This document shows, piece after piece, positions 27,271 through 36,016 of a stretch of DNA of 64,000 nucleotides. The first letter of the stretch is position 1. Every line of letters begins with the position of its first letter. Origin of the DNA: RYN-230 sp963770535 (GTDB lineage: Bacteria > Actinomycetota > Actinomycetes > Streptosporangiales > Streptosporangiaceae); contig CAVYPZ010000003.1 in the NCBI GenBank assembly GCA_963770535.1, positions 3,348,001 through 3,412,000 of the forward strand, given 5' to 3'. The translations under genes and the position numbers were made by a program. The notes under the pieces were generated by a model. That model saw nothing but the letters and a program-made list of their open reading frames with translations, was not told the DNA's origin and searched no databases.

Positions 27271-28581
27271 ATGGCCGATCGCAAGGAGATCCTCGAGGTG
27301 GCCGGCCACGAGGTGGCCATCTCCAACCCGGGCAAGATCTTTTTCCCGCGTACCGGGCACACCAAGCTTGATCTGGTCCGGTACTACCTCAGCGTGGCGG
27401 ACGGAGCCCTGCGCGGCGTCGCGGGACGGCCCATGGTGCTCAAGCGATTCGTGAACGGCGCGGAAGGTGAGGCTTTCTTCCAGAAGCGGGCACCGGAGTC
27501 CCGGCCGCCCTGGATCGACACGGTGGAGCTGCGCTTCCCGTCCGGCCGCAGCGCGGTGGAGGTCGTCCCCCGGGATGCCGCCACCCTGGCCTGGGCGGTC
27601 AACCTGGGCTGCATCGACCTCAACCCGCACCCGGTCCGGGCCGGCGACCTCGAGCATCCTGACGAGCTCCGGGTCAACCTGGACCCCGTGCCGGGCATCG
27701 GATGGCCGCAGATCCTCCAGGTGGCGCTGGTCGCCCGCGAGGTGCTGGATGACTTCGGGCTGGCCGGCTGGCCCAAGACGTCCGGCTCGCGTGGCTTTCA
27801 CGTCTACGCGCGGATCGAGCGGCACTGGGACTTCGCCCAGGTCCGCCGGGCGGCGGTAGCCCTGGCCCGCGAGGTGGAGCGCCGCGCACCGGACCTGGCC
27901 ACCGCGAAGTGGTGGAAGGAAGAACGGCACGGCGTATTCGTGGATTACAACCAGAACGCGAAGGACCGGACCGTGGCCTCGGCGTACTCGGTGCGGCCCA
28001 CCCCCGACGCCCGCGTCTCGACGCCGCTGAGCTGGGAGGAGGTTCCCGGGTGCCGTCCGGAGGCGTTCACCATCGACACGGTGGCAGAGCGTTTCGCCCG
28101 GCTGGGTGACCCGTGGCAGGGCATGGACGAGGCGGCCGGCTCACTGGAGCCGCTGCTCCGCCTGGCCGGGCAGGACGAGGCGGCCGGGCTGCCGGACGCC
28201 CCCTGGCCGCCGCATTACGACAAGCAGGCCGGGGAGCCGCCGCGGGTCCAGCCGTCCAAGCGCCGGGAAGCAGGCCCGGCTGGCGACATCCAGCCCACCG
28301 GCCGCCGCCGGTCCACCATGCCGCTCATCGAGGTGGCCCGCGCCGCCACCAAGGATGAGGCCATGGCCGGGCTCGACCGCTGGAAGGAACGCCACGCCGC
28401 GGTCTGGCCCTACCTGGAACCGGCCGACGTGCTAGTGGACTCGATGCGCGGGCGCAGCTCCACCTGGACCCGGATCCGGCTGAACCTGCGCCACGTGCCG
28501 GAGGCGGAGCGGCCGCCTCAGGAGGAGCTCGACGTCGACTACGACCCCTGGGCCCGGGGCGGCGGCCGGCCGGGTGGATAG
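27271..28581 (+). CDS. Stand-alone LigD-type polymerase/primase domain protein
   Basis: 436 residues from the ATG at 27271. The domain starts VAGHEVAISNPGKIFFPRTGHTKLDLVRYYL and runs through RPMVLKRFVNGAEGEAFFQKRAP, WAVNLGCIDLNPHPVRAGDLEHPDELRV, WPKTSGSRGFHVYARI and WWKEERHGVFVDYNQNAKDRTVASAYSVRP. This is the archaeo-eukaryotic primase-like PolDom of NHEJ, without a ligase or nuclease domain, as in mycobacterial PolD1/PolD2 paralogues. Motif II (S-G-S-R-G-x-H) and the third metal Asp (VDYNQNA) are intact. The first catalytic D-x-D appears as N-L-D in RVNLDPVPG, which may weaken catalysis. A poorly conserved Arg/Pro-rich tail ends the protein, and its last 150 bp overlap the converging CopD gene. 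Confidence 0.85.
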   Translation: MADRKEILEVAGHEVAISNPGKIFFPRTGHTKLDLVRYYLSVADGALRGVAGRPMVLKRFVNGAEGEAFFQKRAPESRPPWIDTVELRFPSGRSAVEVVPRDAATLAWAVNLGCIDLNPHPVRAGDLEHPDELRVNLDPVPGIGWPQILQVALVAREVLDDFGLAGWPKTSGSRGFHVYARIERHWDFAQVRRAAVALAREVERRAPDLATAKWWKEERHGVFVDYNQNAKDRTVASAYSVRPTPDARVSTPLSWEEVPGCRPEAFTIDTVAERFARLGDPWQGMDEAAGSLEPLLRLAGQDEAAGLPDAPWPPHYDKQAGEPPRVQPSKRREAGPAGDIQPTGRRRSTMPLIEVARAATKDEAMAGLDRWKERHAAVWPYLEPADVLVDSMRGRSSTWTRIRLNLRHVPEAERPPQEELDVDYDPWARGGGRPGG

Positions 28582-29613
28582 CGCGGCCGCCGGGTGCGCG
28601 GCCCGCGCCGGGGCCGCACCAGCCGGGGCTGCACGAGCCGGGGCCGCCGGCGGGGTCAGCACGGTCAGCACGGCGGTGGCGGCCAGCACCGCGGCCAGGC
28701 CGTAGCACTCGAGTCGCGTGGCCCGGGCGGGTGCTCCGCTCAGGGCAGGCTGCGCCGGCCTGTTACCCACGGCCGTCGATGCCGGCCTCGGGGCGGAGCG
28801 GTGATCGGGGGGCTCCGTCAGGTTGCTGCCACGGGATGACATGGCGAGGGGTCCCGGGGTGTCGTCCCCGCGGGCGGGCGCCCGCCCGAGCCAGGCGCGG
28901 CCCGCGATCGCCATGATGGCCACGCCCGCGACCAGCACCGCCTTCACGATGACCATGATCCCGTAGGCGGTAGTCAGCAGCGAGCCCAGCGGGACCAGCA
29001 CCAGCGCGCTGACCACGCCGGTCGCCACGACCACGGCGAACAGCCACACCGCCGCGTTGGCGTAGAGCCGCACCAGGCCCCGCATGGCCACGGGGTCGTG
29101 CCGCCACGCGAGTGCGGCCCGAAGCGTGTAGGCGAGCATCCCCGCCCACATCACCGCCGGCAGCACGTGCACCACGCTGAGCAGGGCGCCGCCGACCGGG
29201 ACGATGCCCTCCGGGTGCGCCCGGATGGCTTCGGCGAGAACCACGCCGAGCAACGGCATCACGCTGAGTCCCGGCTGGCGCAGCCGGAGCGCCGCGGCCG
29301 CCAGCGCGAACGCGGCGCACTCGATGCCCGTGAGGCCTCCCTGGCCTGTGGTCAGCAGCGGGGCCACCGCCGGGTGGGCCGGGAGGGTCAGCAGCGCGCG
29401 GGCGCCGAAGATCACGGCGGTCAGCGCGGCCGTCGCGGCCAGCCCCAGCAGGGAGGAGCGGAGCGCCCACGGCCCCGGCAGCGGCGCAGGGGCGGCCCCC
29501 TTGTACTGGCGGGCCAGGCCCCGTCCGGCCAGCCCGCCCAGCGCCCCGGCGAGCCCGGCGAGCATCAGCCAGCGCAGCGCGGCGATCAGGCAGGCGACGG
29601 CGATGGCGGCCAT
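28432..29613 (-). CDS. CopD-family membrane protein
   Basis: About 393 residues starting from the ATG at 29613 (MAAIAVACLIAALRWLM). The frame is open further upstream, but without a plausible protein. Eight or so hydrophobic segments are seen, with the CopD-domain features LSVVHVLPAVMWAGMLAYTLRAAL (His and Trp in the membrane) and RLYANAAVWLFAVVVATGVVSALVLVPLGSLLTTAYGIMVIVKAVLVAGV. CopD proteins are linked to copper uptake or resistance, often paired with CopC. No CopC is adjacent here. The C-terminal 50 residues are Ala/Pro-rich then Arg-rich and are antisense to the end of the LigD-type gene, so the true stop could be earlier than 28432. Confidence 0.78.
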   Translation of the reverse strand: MAAIAVACLIAALRWLMLAGLAGALGGLAGRGLARQYKGAAPAPLPGPWALRSSLLGLAATAALTAVIFGARALLTLPAHPAVAPLLTTGQGGLTGIECAAFALAAAALRLRQPGLSVMPLLGVVLAEAIRAHPEGIVPVGGALLSVVHVLPAVMWAGMLAYTLRAALAWRHDPVAMRGLVRLYANAAVWLFAVVVATGVVSALVLVPLGSLLTTAYGIMVIVKAVLVAGVAIMAIAGRAWLGRAPARGDDTPGPLAMSSRGSNLTEPPDHRSAPRPASTAVGNRPAQPALSGAPARATRLECYGLAAVLAATAVLTVLTPPAAPARAAPAGAAPARAAHPAAALSTRPAAAPGPGVVVDVELLLRRPLRLRHVAQVQPDPGPGGAAPAHRVH

Positions 29614-29729
29614 GGTCAGGCGGCCCGGGGGACGGGCCCGGGGCACACGGTGTAACGGGGCACGCGCCACATCATGGCACCTGGCGAGGCCGCAGTGGTC
29701 AGCGGGCGGCGGGCCCGCCCGCGGCCGGG

Positions 29730-30656
29730 TCAGGGTGCGGGCGGCGCGAACCACGGATGGTCAGCGGCGAACAGGTACCGGTCGGCGATGTGGTTGAGCA
29801 CCCGCCGGGCCTGCTGGAAACGGCCCGCCACGTCGGCGACGACGTCCAGCCGGTCGGTGCGTACCGGCGCCAGGCCGTACGCGGCCCGGTACCACCGGGC
29901 GCCCAGCTGCTCGAGCAGCTCGATAGCGGGCGCCGTGGCCAGGCGCTCGCGCTCGGCGGCGGGCACCTGGGCGGCGCGGAGCAGGCGGGCGACGCCGGCT
30001 GGCCCGACCCCGTACAGGGTGGCGTAGTCGGGGAAGACCCCGGCCAGGAACAGGGACACGTCACCGAGCCGGCGGTACACGCCAGGCTTTTCTGCCGCGG
30101 GGACACCGTCCAGCAGCCCGGCCAGCCGGACCGGATCCAGCTCGCTGAACCGCCGGGTCCGGGTCCGGCCGCCGCCGCGGACCCGGTAGCGGCCGCTCGC
30201 CACCCGGGTGAACGAGGCCAGCAGCTCGGCCAGGAACAGCCTCCGCGCGGGTGAGCCGAGGAATTCGCGCAGGGCGGGCGCGTCGAACAGCGGCACCCGC
30301 TGCCGGGGCCCGGTCCGCTCTGCGACATGGCCCACCGACGCGAGCTCGGTGGCGGACCGGTGCACGGCGACCGCGAACGTGAGGAAGGGTGACACCGGGA
30401 CGGCCTGGCCCGGCCGGGGTGGGCTGCTGGCGTCGCCCCAGCTGAACACCGCCTCGAAGACGCGCGGGTCCCCGAGCAGGTCCGGGATGGCGGCGGGGTC
30501 CTGGCGCAGCCAGGCAGCGTCCGCGCCCGCCGGGAGGACGGGGACCGCGCCCGGCTGGCCACCCGGGGCCGGGGCCCCCGCCGCCGAGGCGAGGAGGGTG
30601 AGGTCCGTATCGGTCAGGTGCGCCGCGTACTCACTGCCAACCACAGCACCATCCAT
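29730..30656 (-). CDS. Conserved hypothetical protein of 308 residues
   Basis: A soluble, mostly helical protein with no recognisable domain. It has an even, natural composition with conserved-looking segments: YAAHLTDTDLTLLASAAG, FEAVFSWGDASSPPRPGQAVPVSPFLTFAVAVHRSATELASV, PLFDAPALREFLGSPARRLFLAELLASFTRVASGRY and LLEQLGARWYRAAYGLAPVRTDRLDVVADVAGRFQQARRVLNHIADRYLF. This looks like an actinobacterial protein family of unknown function. The TDTDLTLLASAAG start and YLFAADHPWF end make truncation unlikely. It lies between CopD and the K+ channel gene on the same strand, with gaps of about 95-115 bp. I cannot assign a role. Confidence 0.7.
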   Translation of the reverse strand: MDGAVVGSEYAAHLTDTDLTLLASAAGAPAPGGQPGAVPVLPAGADAAWLRQDPAAIPDLLGDPRVFEAVFSWGDASSPPRPGQAVPVSPFLTFAVAVHRSATELASVGHVAERTGPRQRVPLFDAPALREFLGSPARRLFLAELLASFTRVASGRYRVRGGGRTRTRRFSELDPVRLAGLLDGVPAAEKPGVYRRLGDVSLFLAGVFPDYATLYGVGPAGVARLLRAAQVPAAERERLATAPAIELLEQLGARWYRAAYGLAPVRTDRLDVVADVAGRFQQARRVLNHIADRYLFAADHPWFAPPAP

Positions 30657-30750
30657 GACATCACGTTACTCCGCGGTGCGCGGGGCGCCAGGGCCCGCTT
30701 GACCGGCGGGGCGGCCAGCCCGGGGGGGCGGCCGCCGGGGGCGCGGCGGG

Positions 30751-31725
30751 TCAGCGGGACGGGACGGGGCGGCCGTGGCCTGGCTCGGCGACCAGCAGGT
30801 GGTCTCCGGCGGCGATCACCGGATCCTCGCCGATGCCCATGATCACGCGGCCCTCGTGGACGAGGCCCAGCACCAGGCCGGACCGCTCGCTGCGCACCGA
30901 GCTCAGGGGCCGGCCGACGATCGCGGGATCCGCGCTGATCTCCCGGAGGCTGTGCTGCTCGGAGTCGACGAGCTGGAGGATCAGGTCACCCGCGTGCGGG
31001 GCCTCCAGGCTCTTGGCCAGCGTGTGCGCCACCAGCTCGTCAGCCGAGACCGCCTGGCGGATGCCGAGGTCCCGGAGGGCCTCGCCGACCGACGGCGAGC
31101 GGACCAGCGCGGTGACCGGCACCTCCGGCGCCTCCTTGCGCAGCAGCACGGCGGTGACCAGCACATCCCCGTCACTCTGCCCGGTGATGAGCACGTGCTG
31201 CGCGCCCGCCGGGCGGGCCGACCGCAGCGCGCCCGGCTGAGTCGGGTCGCGTCGGACCAGGTGCACCCGGTCCGGGACGATGTCGGGGTCGACGTCGGCC
31301 ACCAGCACGACGGAATCGCCGGCCCGGACCAGCTCCTCCAGGATGGCCGGTACGGCCGGGTGCATGCCGACGACGACGCGGTACGTGCCGCCGGGGAATT
31401 CTCGGACCAACGCAAGGACCCTTCTCACTCCGGCCGCGGCAGCGGCCCCGGTTACCAGCGCGAACACGCCCGCGAGCAGCGGGATGGCCGTGAGCATGAC
31501 CCCGGAGGCGACCAGGCGGGCCGCCGGGCTGTGCGGGATCACGTCGCCGTACCCCACCGTCGTCGCGGTCGTGATGGCCCAGTACAGGCCCGTCGTGAAC
31601 GGGATGCGCTGGGTCGCCGCGAACAGGGCGCCGCCGGCGACGACGCAGGTCACGGCCAGGCCGAGCAGCGTGACCACGTGGCGGGTGTGCCGCGCGCCGA
31701 CCAGGCGCAGCAGGAGGGCCAGCAT
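30751..31725 (-). CDS. Two-helix potassium channel with cytosolic TrkA-N/TrkA-C (RCK) domain
   Basis: 324 residues starting at the ATG at 31725 (MLALLLRLVG). Residues about 17-95 contain an outer helix, the pore segment YWAITTATTVGYGDVIPHS with the canonical TVGYGD selectivity filter, and the inner helix. After RRVLALVREF the protein has a Rossmann-type RCK domain (VVVGMHPAVPAILEELVRAGDSVVLVADVD) and a TrkA-C-like C-terminus (LREISADPAIVGRPLSSVRSERSGLVLGLVHEGRVIMGIGEDPVIAAGDHLLV). This is the architecture of MthK-like K+ channels, gated by ligand binding to the RCK ring. The RCK glycine motif is G-M-H-P rather than the classic G-x-G-x-x-G, so nucleotide binding may be altered. Confidence 0.9.
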   Translation of the reverse strand: MLALLLRLVGARHTRHVVTLLGLAVTCVVAGGALFAATQRIPFTTGLYWAITTATTVGYGDVIPHSPAARLVASGVMLTAIPLLAGVFALVTGAAAAAGVRRVLALVREFPGGTYRVVVGMHPAVPAILEELVRAGDSVVLVADVDPDIVPDRVHLVRRDPTQPGALRSARPAGAQHVLITGQSDGDVLVTAVLLRKEAPEVPVTALVRSPSVGEALRDLGIRQAVSADELVAHTLAKSLEAPHAGDLILQLVDSEQHSLREISADPAIVGRPLSSVRSERSGLVLGLVHEGRVIMGIGEDPVIAAGDHLLVAEPGHGRPVPSR

Positions 31726-31906
31726 CGCCCCATCGTGCCGCAGCCCCGGGCCCGGCGCGGCGCGGAGCGCCACCGCTTGGGACAGTCGTGACCTACCGGC
31801 CTATCGGGACCGCCGTGACCTGCCGGTGCGCCGCCACATACGCGCCGGCGCACCGCAGGGAGCGGGGACCTGCGGCGTGCCGGGGCTCAGGCGGCGGCCT
31901 GGTTGG

Positions 31907-32641
31907 TCAGGCGGCCCGGAAGTCGAGCAGGAACTCCATGATCCCGTGGTTCTGCGTGGTGACAAACCCGGTGAAGGAGGGGTTCGGAATGTCCCACTTC
32001 GAGAAAAGTACCGGGATCGCGCCCTGGACCTCGATCCCGTTCGCGGTCCGTTCGGCCTTGAGCGGGAAGGTCACCGGCCGGGCCTGGCCGTGCAGGGTGA
32101 GATTGCCGGTGGCGCTGTAGGTCTTGATGGTTCCCGCCGCGGGCAGCGGCGCGAGCGCGATCGGCCTGGTCAGCGCGAAGGTCCCGTCCGGGTACCTGGC
32201 CACGTCCATGATCCGGCCGTCGAACTGCGCGTCACGCTCGGAGGAGTCGGTGTGGATCGTGGCCATCTTGACCGTGAAGCTGGCCGTCTTCACCGTGGTG
32301 CCCTTGATGATCATCTGCCCGGTGACCGCGCTGCTGCGGCCGACGGCCGTGTGGGACTGGCCGCCGAGGATCTCGTTGACCCGGTAGCCGACCCGGGAGC
32401 CGGAGCCCACCGCCCAGGTCCCGGCCACTGAGCCGGAACTTCCCTGGCTGGCCACGGCGCTGGCGCCCTGGGTGCCAGACGCGCTGGCGGACGCGCTCGG
32501 CTTGAGGCTGAGCGGCGCCGGGCCGTTTCCCTCGATGAAATGAAAGAAGACGAACGGGCCGCCCACGGCCAGCACGACGATGACGACGACCGCCGCGATC
32601 ACCCATCTCAGCCAGCGCCACGGGCCACGTGACGACACCAT
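31907..32641 (-). CDS. YceI-family lipid-binding protein, membrane-anchored
   Basis: 244 residues with AGGAGG eight bases before the ATG. An N-terminal anchor (WLRWVIAAVVVIVVLAVGGPFVFF, residues 11-34) and a Ser/Ala-rich linker precede a complete YceI beta-barrel domain from about residue 73: GTWAVGSGSRVGYRVNEI, TAVGRSSAVTGQMII, AQFDGRIMDVARYPDGTFALT, TGNLTLHGQARPVTFPLKAER and TGFVTTQNHGIMEFLLDF. YceI proteins bind polyprenyl or isoprenoid chains, possibly quinone carriers. Extracytoplasmic location is predicted. It is monocistronic, with divergent GNAT and same-strand K+ channel neighbours. Confidence 0.92.
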   Translation of the reverse strand: MVSSRGPWRWLRWVIAAVVVIVVLAVGGPFVFFHFIEGNGPAPLSLKPSASASASGTQGASAVASQGSSGSVAGTWAVGSGSRVGYRVNEILGGQSHTAVGRSSAVTGQMIIKGTTVKTASFTVKMATIHTDSSERDAQFDGRIMDVARYPDGTFALTRPIALAPLPAAGTIKTYSATGNLTLHGQARPVTFPLKAERTANGIEVQGAIPVLFSKWDIPNPSFTGFVTTQNHGIMEFLLDFRAA

Positions 32642-32839
32642 GATTCCTCCTGTTTAGGCTGGATCGGCGCTGACGCACCTGCTCACGCGGAGCCCACGTC
32701 GCCCCCCGGCCGACGTGACCATCCTCCCGCAGCCTGCTGCCGTGCTGGGGTTCCTTTCTGAATGGACTCTGAATGGGCGATGATCGTCACCTCCACCTCG
32801 CGGCACCGGAATGGCTGCGGGGCCAGCCCCGGACCCGGC

Positions 32840-33406
32840 ATGAGTGAGGCCATGCCCGGCTTCACCCTGCCGACGTCCCGTGTCCGGCTCTCGTTCATCG
32901 GCGCCATGGAGGAGTTCCGCGCCGAGGGGCGCGGCTCGGGCACGGATGACACCATGCTCGGCCGGGAGATCCGTGAGTTCGGCATGGACTGGCAGGACCT
33001 GGAGCGCTTCGAGGCCTACGCGCGTCACCTGCGGGACCAGGCCCGGGAGGACGCGCCCCGCCGTCCCGGGTACGTGGCCTCGACCACCCTGTGGTGGGTG
33101 GACGGCGATGAGTACCTGGGCCGGCTCGCCATCCGGCACCGGCTCACGCCCCGGCTCACCGATCTCGGCGGCCATATCGGCTACGACGTGAAACCCTCGG
33201 CCCGCCGGCAGGGGCACGCCACCGCCATGCTGGCCGCCGCGCTGCCGGTGGCCCGCTCGCTGGGCATCGACCCGGCCCTGGTCACCTGCGATGAGTCCAA
33301 CACGGGGTCGCGCCGGGTGATCGAGGGCAACGGCGGCGTGCTGGAGGACAAGCGCGGCAGCGAACTGCGCTTCTGGGTCCCGACGGGCCGGGCTCCGGCA
33401 GGCTAG
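32840..33406 (+). CDS. GNAT-family acetyltransferase
   Basis: 188 residues from the ATG at 32840. An in-frame ATG four codons later (MPGFTLPTSRVRLSFIGAMEEF) is an equally good start. Acetyl-CoA fold landmarks are LWWVDGDEYLGRLAIRHRLTP (beta-4), GGHIGYDVKPSARRQGHATAMLAAALPVARSLGID, in which R-R-Q-G-H-A is the pyrophosphate-binding loop, and ALVTCDESNTGSRRVIEGNGGVLEDKRG. The overall pattern matches the predicted-acetyltransferase subgroup like YfmO/COG3981. The target is unknown. Its stop is 18 bp from that of the converging luciferase-like gene. Confidence 0.88.
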   Translation: MSEAMPGFTLPTSRVRLSFIGAMEEFRAEGRGSGTDDTMLGREIREFGMDWQDLERFEAYARHLRDQAREDAPRRPGYVASTTLWWVDGDEYLGRLAIRHRLTPRLTDLGGHIGYDVKPSARRQGHATAMLAAALPVARSLGIDPALVTCDESNTGSRRVIEGNGGVLEDKRGSELRFWVPTGRAPAG

Positions 33407-33424
33407 GTGTTGCGTCCGGCGGGG

Positions 33425-34358
33425 TCAGCGGACCTGGGGCAGGACCTCGGAGGCGATCAGCTCCAGGTGGTCCAGGTCGTGCAGGTCCATCACCTGGAGG
33501 TACATCCGCGTCGCGCCGAGCCCGGCGAACGTCCCGATCCGGTCCACGATCTCGTCGGGGGTGCCGACCAGCCCGTCGGCGCGCTGCGTGGCCAGATCCC
33601 AGCCGATCGCCGCAGCCCGGCGGGCCAGCTCGGCCTCGTCCCGCCCGCAGCAGACGGTCTGCGCGGCCGAGTACACGACGGAGTCCGGGTTCCGGCCGGC
33701 CGCCTCGCAGGCCTCGCGGACCCGGCCGAACGCGGCCCGGGTGTCCCCGGCGCTGGCGAACGGCACGTTGAACTCGTCGGCGTACCGCGCGGCGAGCCCC
33801 GGCGTCCGGCGCGGCCCATGGCCGCCGAGGAGGATCGGCGGGTGCGGGCGCTGGACGGGCTTGGGCAGCCCGGGTGAGTCGGTGACGGTGTAGAACTTCC
33901 CCGCGAACGAGAACCGCTCGCCGCCGGGCACGTCCCACAGGCCGGTGATGATCGCGAGCTGCTCTTCGAGACGGTCGAAGCGCTCGGCCGTGCTGGGGAA
34001 CGGGATGGCGTAGGCGGCGTGCTCGGCCTGGTACCAGCCGGCCCCGATGCCCAGCTCGACGCGGCCGCCGCTCATGTCGTCCACCTGGGCCACCGAGATC
34101 GCGAGCGGCCCCGGGATAGCGGAAGGTGGCCGGGCTCACCAGCGTGCCGAGCTTGATCCGCGAGGTCTGGAGGGCCAGCCCGGCCAGGGTCAGCCAGGCG
34201 TCGGTCGGGCCGGGCAGCCCGTCACCCTCCCCCATGCTGAGGTAGTGGTCGGAGCGGAAGAACGCGTCGAAGCCCAGCTGCTCGGTGGCCCGGGCCACCG
34301 CCAGCAGCCGGCCGTAGTCCGCGCCCTGCTGTGGTTCGGTGAAGATCCGCAGTTGCAT
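33425..34358 (-). CDS. Luciferase-like (probably F420-dependent) oxidoreductase with a frame break
   Basis: Translation starts at the ATG at 34358 (MQLRIFTEPQQGADY) and continues to SPATFRYPG, where the frame changes. It resumes as PLAISVAQVDDMSGGRVELGIGAGWYQAEHAAYAIPFPS and runs to the stop at 33425. The break is one extra C/G in the run at 34109-34112. Joined, it gives about 310 residues with the normal TIM-barrel pattern of TIGR03560-like F420-dependent LLM enzymes (GTLVSPATFRYP, GGRVELGIGAGW, PPILLGGHGPRRTPGLAARYADEFN and an LQVMDLHD terminus). The substrate is unknown. It diverges from the ECF sigma gene with 84 bp between starts. Confidence 0.85.
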
Positions 34359-34442
34359 GGATCCATCCTTGCGCACGGTTCCCGCGGTCAACCTTCCGGC
34401 CGGCTGCCTCGTACTTGGTTGACGACAGAAGGAGCTGAGGGC

Positions 34443-34977
34443 ATGGCAGACGACCGGGCTGTCGCCGACCTGGAGTCGTTCCTGGCCGAGCGGGGCGAGC
34501 CGTTGCTGCGCACCGCGATGCTGCTGGCCGGCAGCAGGGAGGCCGGCGAGGACCTGCTGCAGGCCGGGCTGGAGCGGCTGCTGCGGCACTGGTCCGCGAT
34601 CGAGGGCGATCCCGAGGGCTACCTGCGCCGCACGCTGTACAACCTGGCCGCCGACGGCTGGCGGCGCCAGCGGGCCTGGCGGTGGCGGCTGCGGCTGCTG
34701 CAGCAGGAGACCGCGACGGCGGTCGCGGACGGCACCACCGAGGTGGACGCCCGGGACGCGCTGATCCGGCTCCTGGTGCAGCTGCCGCCGCGGCAGCGGG
34801 CGGTCATCGTGGCCCGGTACTGGGAGCAGCTGACCGAGGCGGAGACGGCCGGGGTGCTGGGCTGCTCGGTCGGCTCGGTCAAGGCGTCCGCCTCACGGGG
34901 GCTGCAGCAGGCTGCGCGAGCTCAGCGGGACCGCGCCCAGCGCGGAGAAGGACCTAGCGGAGGAGAAGACACGATGA
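34443..34977 (+). CDS. SigE-family ECF RNA polymerase sigma factor, with a frame break near its end
   Basis: The ATG at 34443 is preceded by AAGGAG. Region 2 reads FLAERGEPLLRTAMLLAGSREAGEDLLQAGLERLLRHW...GYLRRTLYNLAADGWRR. Region 4 reads LLVQLPPRQRAVIVARYWEQLTEAETAGVLGCSVGSVKASASRGLQQ. One extra G near 34911 shifts the frame. In the shifted frame the protein ends naturally as LRELSGTAPSAEKDLAEEKTR with a TGA that overlaps the next ATG (ATGA). Without that correction the sigma factor would be fused in frame to the downstream protein. Length about 177 residues. Translational coupling to the downstream membrane protein suggests that protein modulates the sigma factor. Confidence 0.87.
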
Positions 34978-35946
34978 GCACGGAACTCGAGCAGCAGCTG
35001 CACGGGGCGATGGAGCGGTTCACCGAGGGCGTGCGGGTCCCGCCGGGGCTTGCGGTCAAGGCGCACCGCCACCAGCAGAAGCGGCGGATGACGACCCGGG
35101 CCGTGGCGGCGGCCGGGACCGCGACCGTGGTGGCCGCGGCGCTGGCCATAGCCGGAGCAGCAGGGGCCTTCGGCTCGGCCAGCCGCCCGGTGCAGACCAC
35201 CTATACCGCCTACGTGGTCAGGCACGTCGAGCACGCCCTGGCCGCGCCGAGCCTCGGCCACCTGATCGAGGCGGACCGGACCGTATTCCCGGCTGACAGC
35301 ACCCTGCAGCCGTTCCCGGACCTCCTGGCCGGGTTCGACAGGCCGCGCGGGCGGCAGCTCACAGTGGCAGGCCGGCTACACGCTTCGCTGGATCTACCAC
35401 AACTCCATCGAGCTTTCCTCGTTCACGCCCAGCGGGCAGCGGGTCTTCGACTGGGGAATCACCCCGGCCCACGGGACCACGGCGGTGATCTACCGCAACG
35501 GCACCTGGTGGAGCGCGCCGCCGGCGAACGGCGGGGACAGCAGCGGGCCCCCGCCCGGGTGCCTCCGGGGCGGCGAGATTGCCCTCGGCGGGGGGGCGGG
35601 CAACGGCTGGCCGGCCTTCATCCGGTCTCAGCTGGCCTGCGGCGCGTACACCGTGGCGGGCAGGCAGGTGGTCGGCGGGATCGACACCATCAAGATCACC
35701 GGGGACGGCAGCGGGTCCACGTTCTGGGTGAATCCCGCGACGTACCTGCCGGTGCAGGCCGTCCTGGGGCAGCGCCAGACCGATTTCCGCTGGCTCCCGG
35801 CCACCCTGGCCAACCTGGCCCACCTGAACGTCATGGCCCCGGCCGGTTTCCGGCACATCCCGCCGCCGGCGGCGCCAGTGCCGGTCCCGGCCGGTTCCCG
35901 GCACGTCCCGCCGCCGGCAGCGCCAGCGGCGGTCCCGGCTCGCTGA
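34974..35946 (+). CDS. Single-pass membrane protein coupled to the ECF sigma factor (anti-sigma-like), with a frame break
   Basis: Begins MSTELEQQLHGAMERFTEGVRVPPGLAVKAHRHQQKRRM, a cytoplasmic segment of about 38 residues. A helix follows (TTRAVAAAGTATVVAAALAIAGAAGAFG), then an external part that reads TTYTAYVVRHVEHALA. A one-base break at about 35335-35350 moves the rest to another frame: SSQWQAGYTLRWIYHNSIELSSFTPSGQRVFDWGITPAHGTTAVIYRNGTWWS...GIDTIKITGDGSGSTFWVNPATYLPVQAVLG. The position after an ECF gene and the TrxA-like sensor topology suggest an anti-sigma or sensor role, but no zinc-binding anti-sigma motif is visible. The C-terminus carries two copies of a Pro-rich segment (RHIPPPAAPVPVPAGS and RHVPPPAAPAAVPAR). 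Confidence 0.7.
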
Positions 35947-36016
35947 CGCTCACCGGAGGCCGGCCCGGCCCCGCAGGCCCGAACCCCGGGTCTGCGGGGC
36001 CCGCCGCGGCCCGCCT

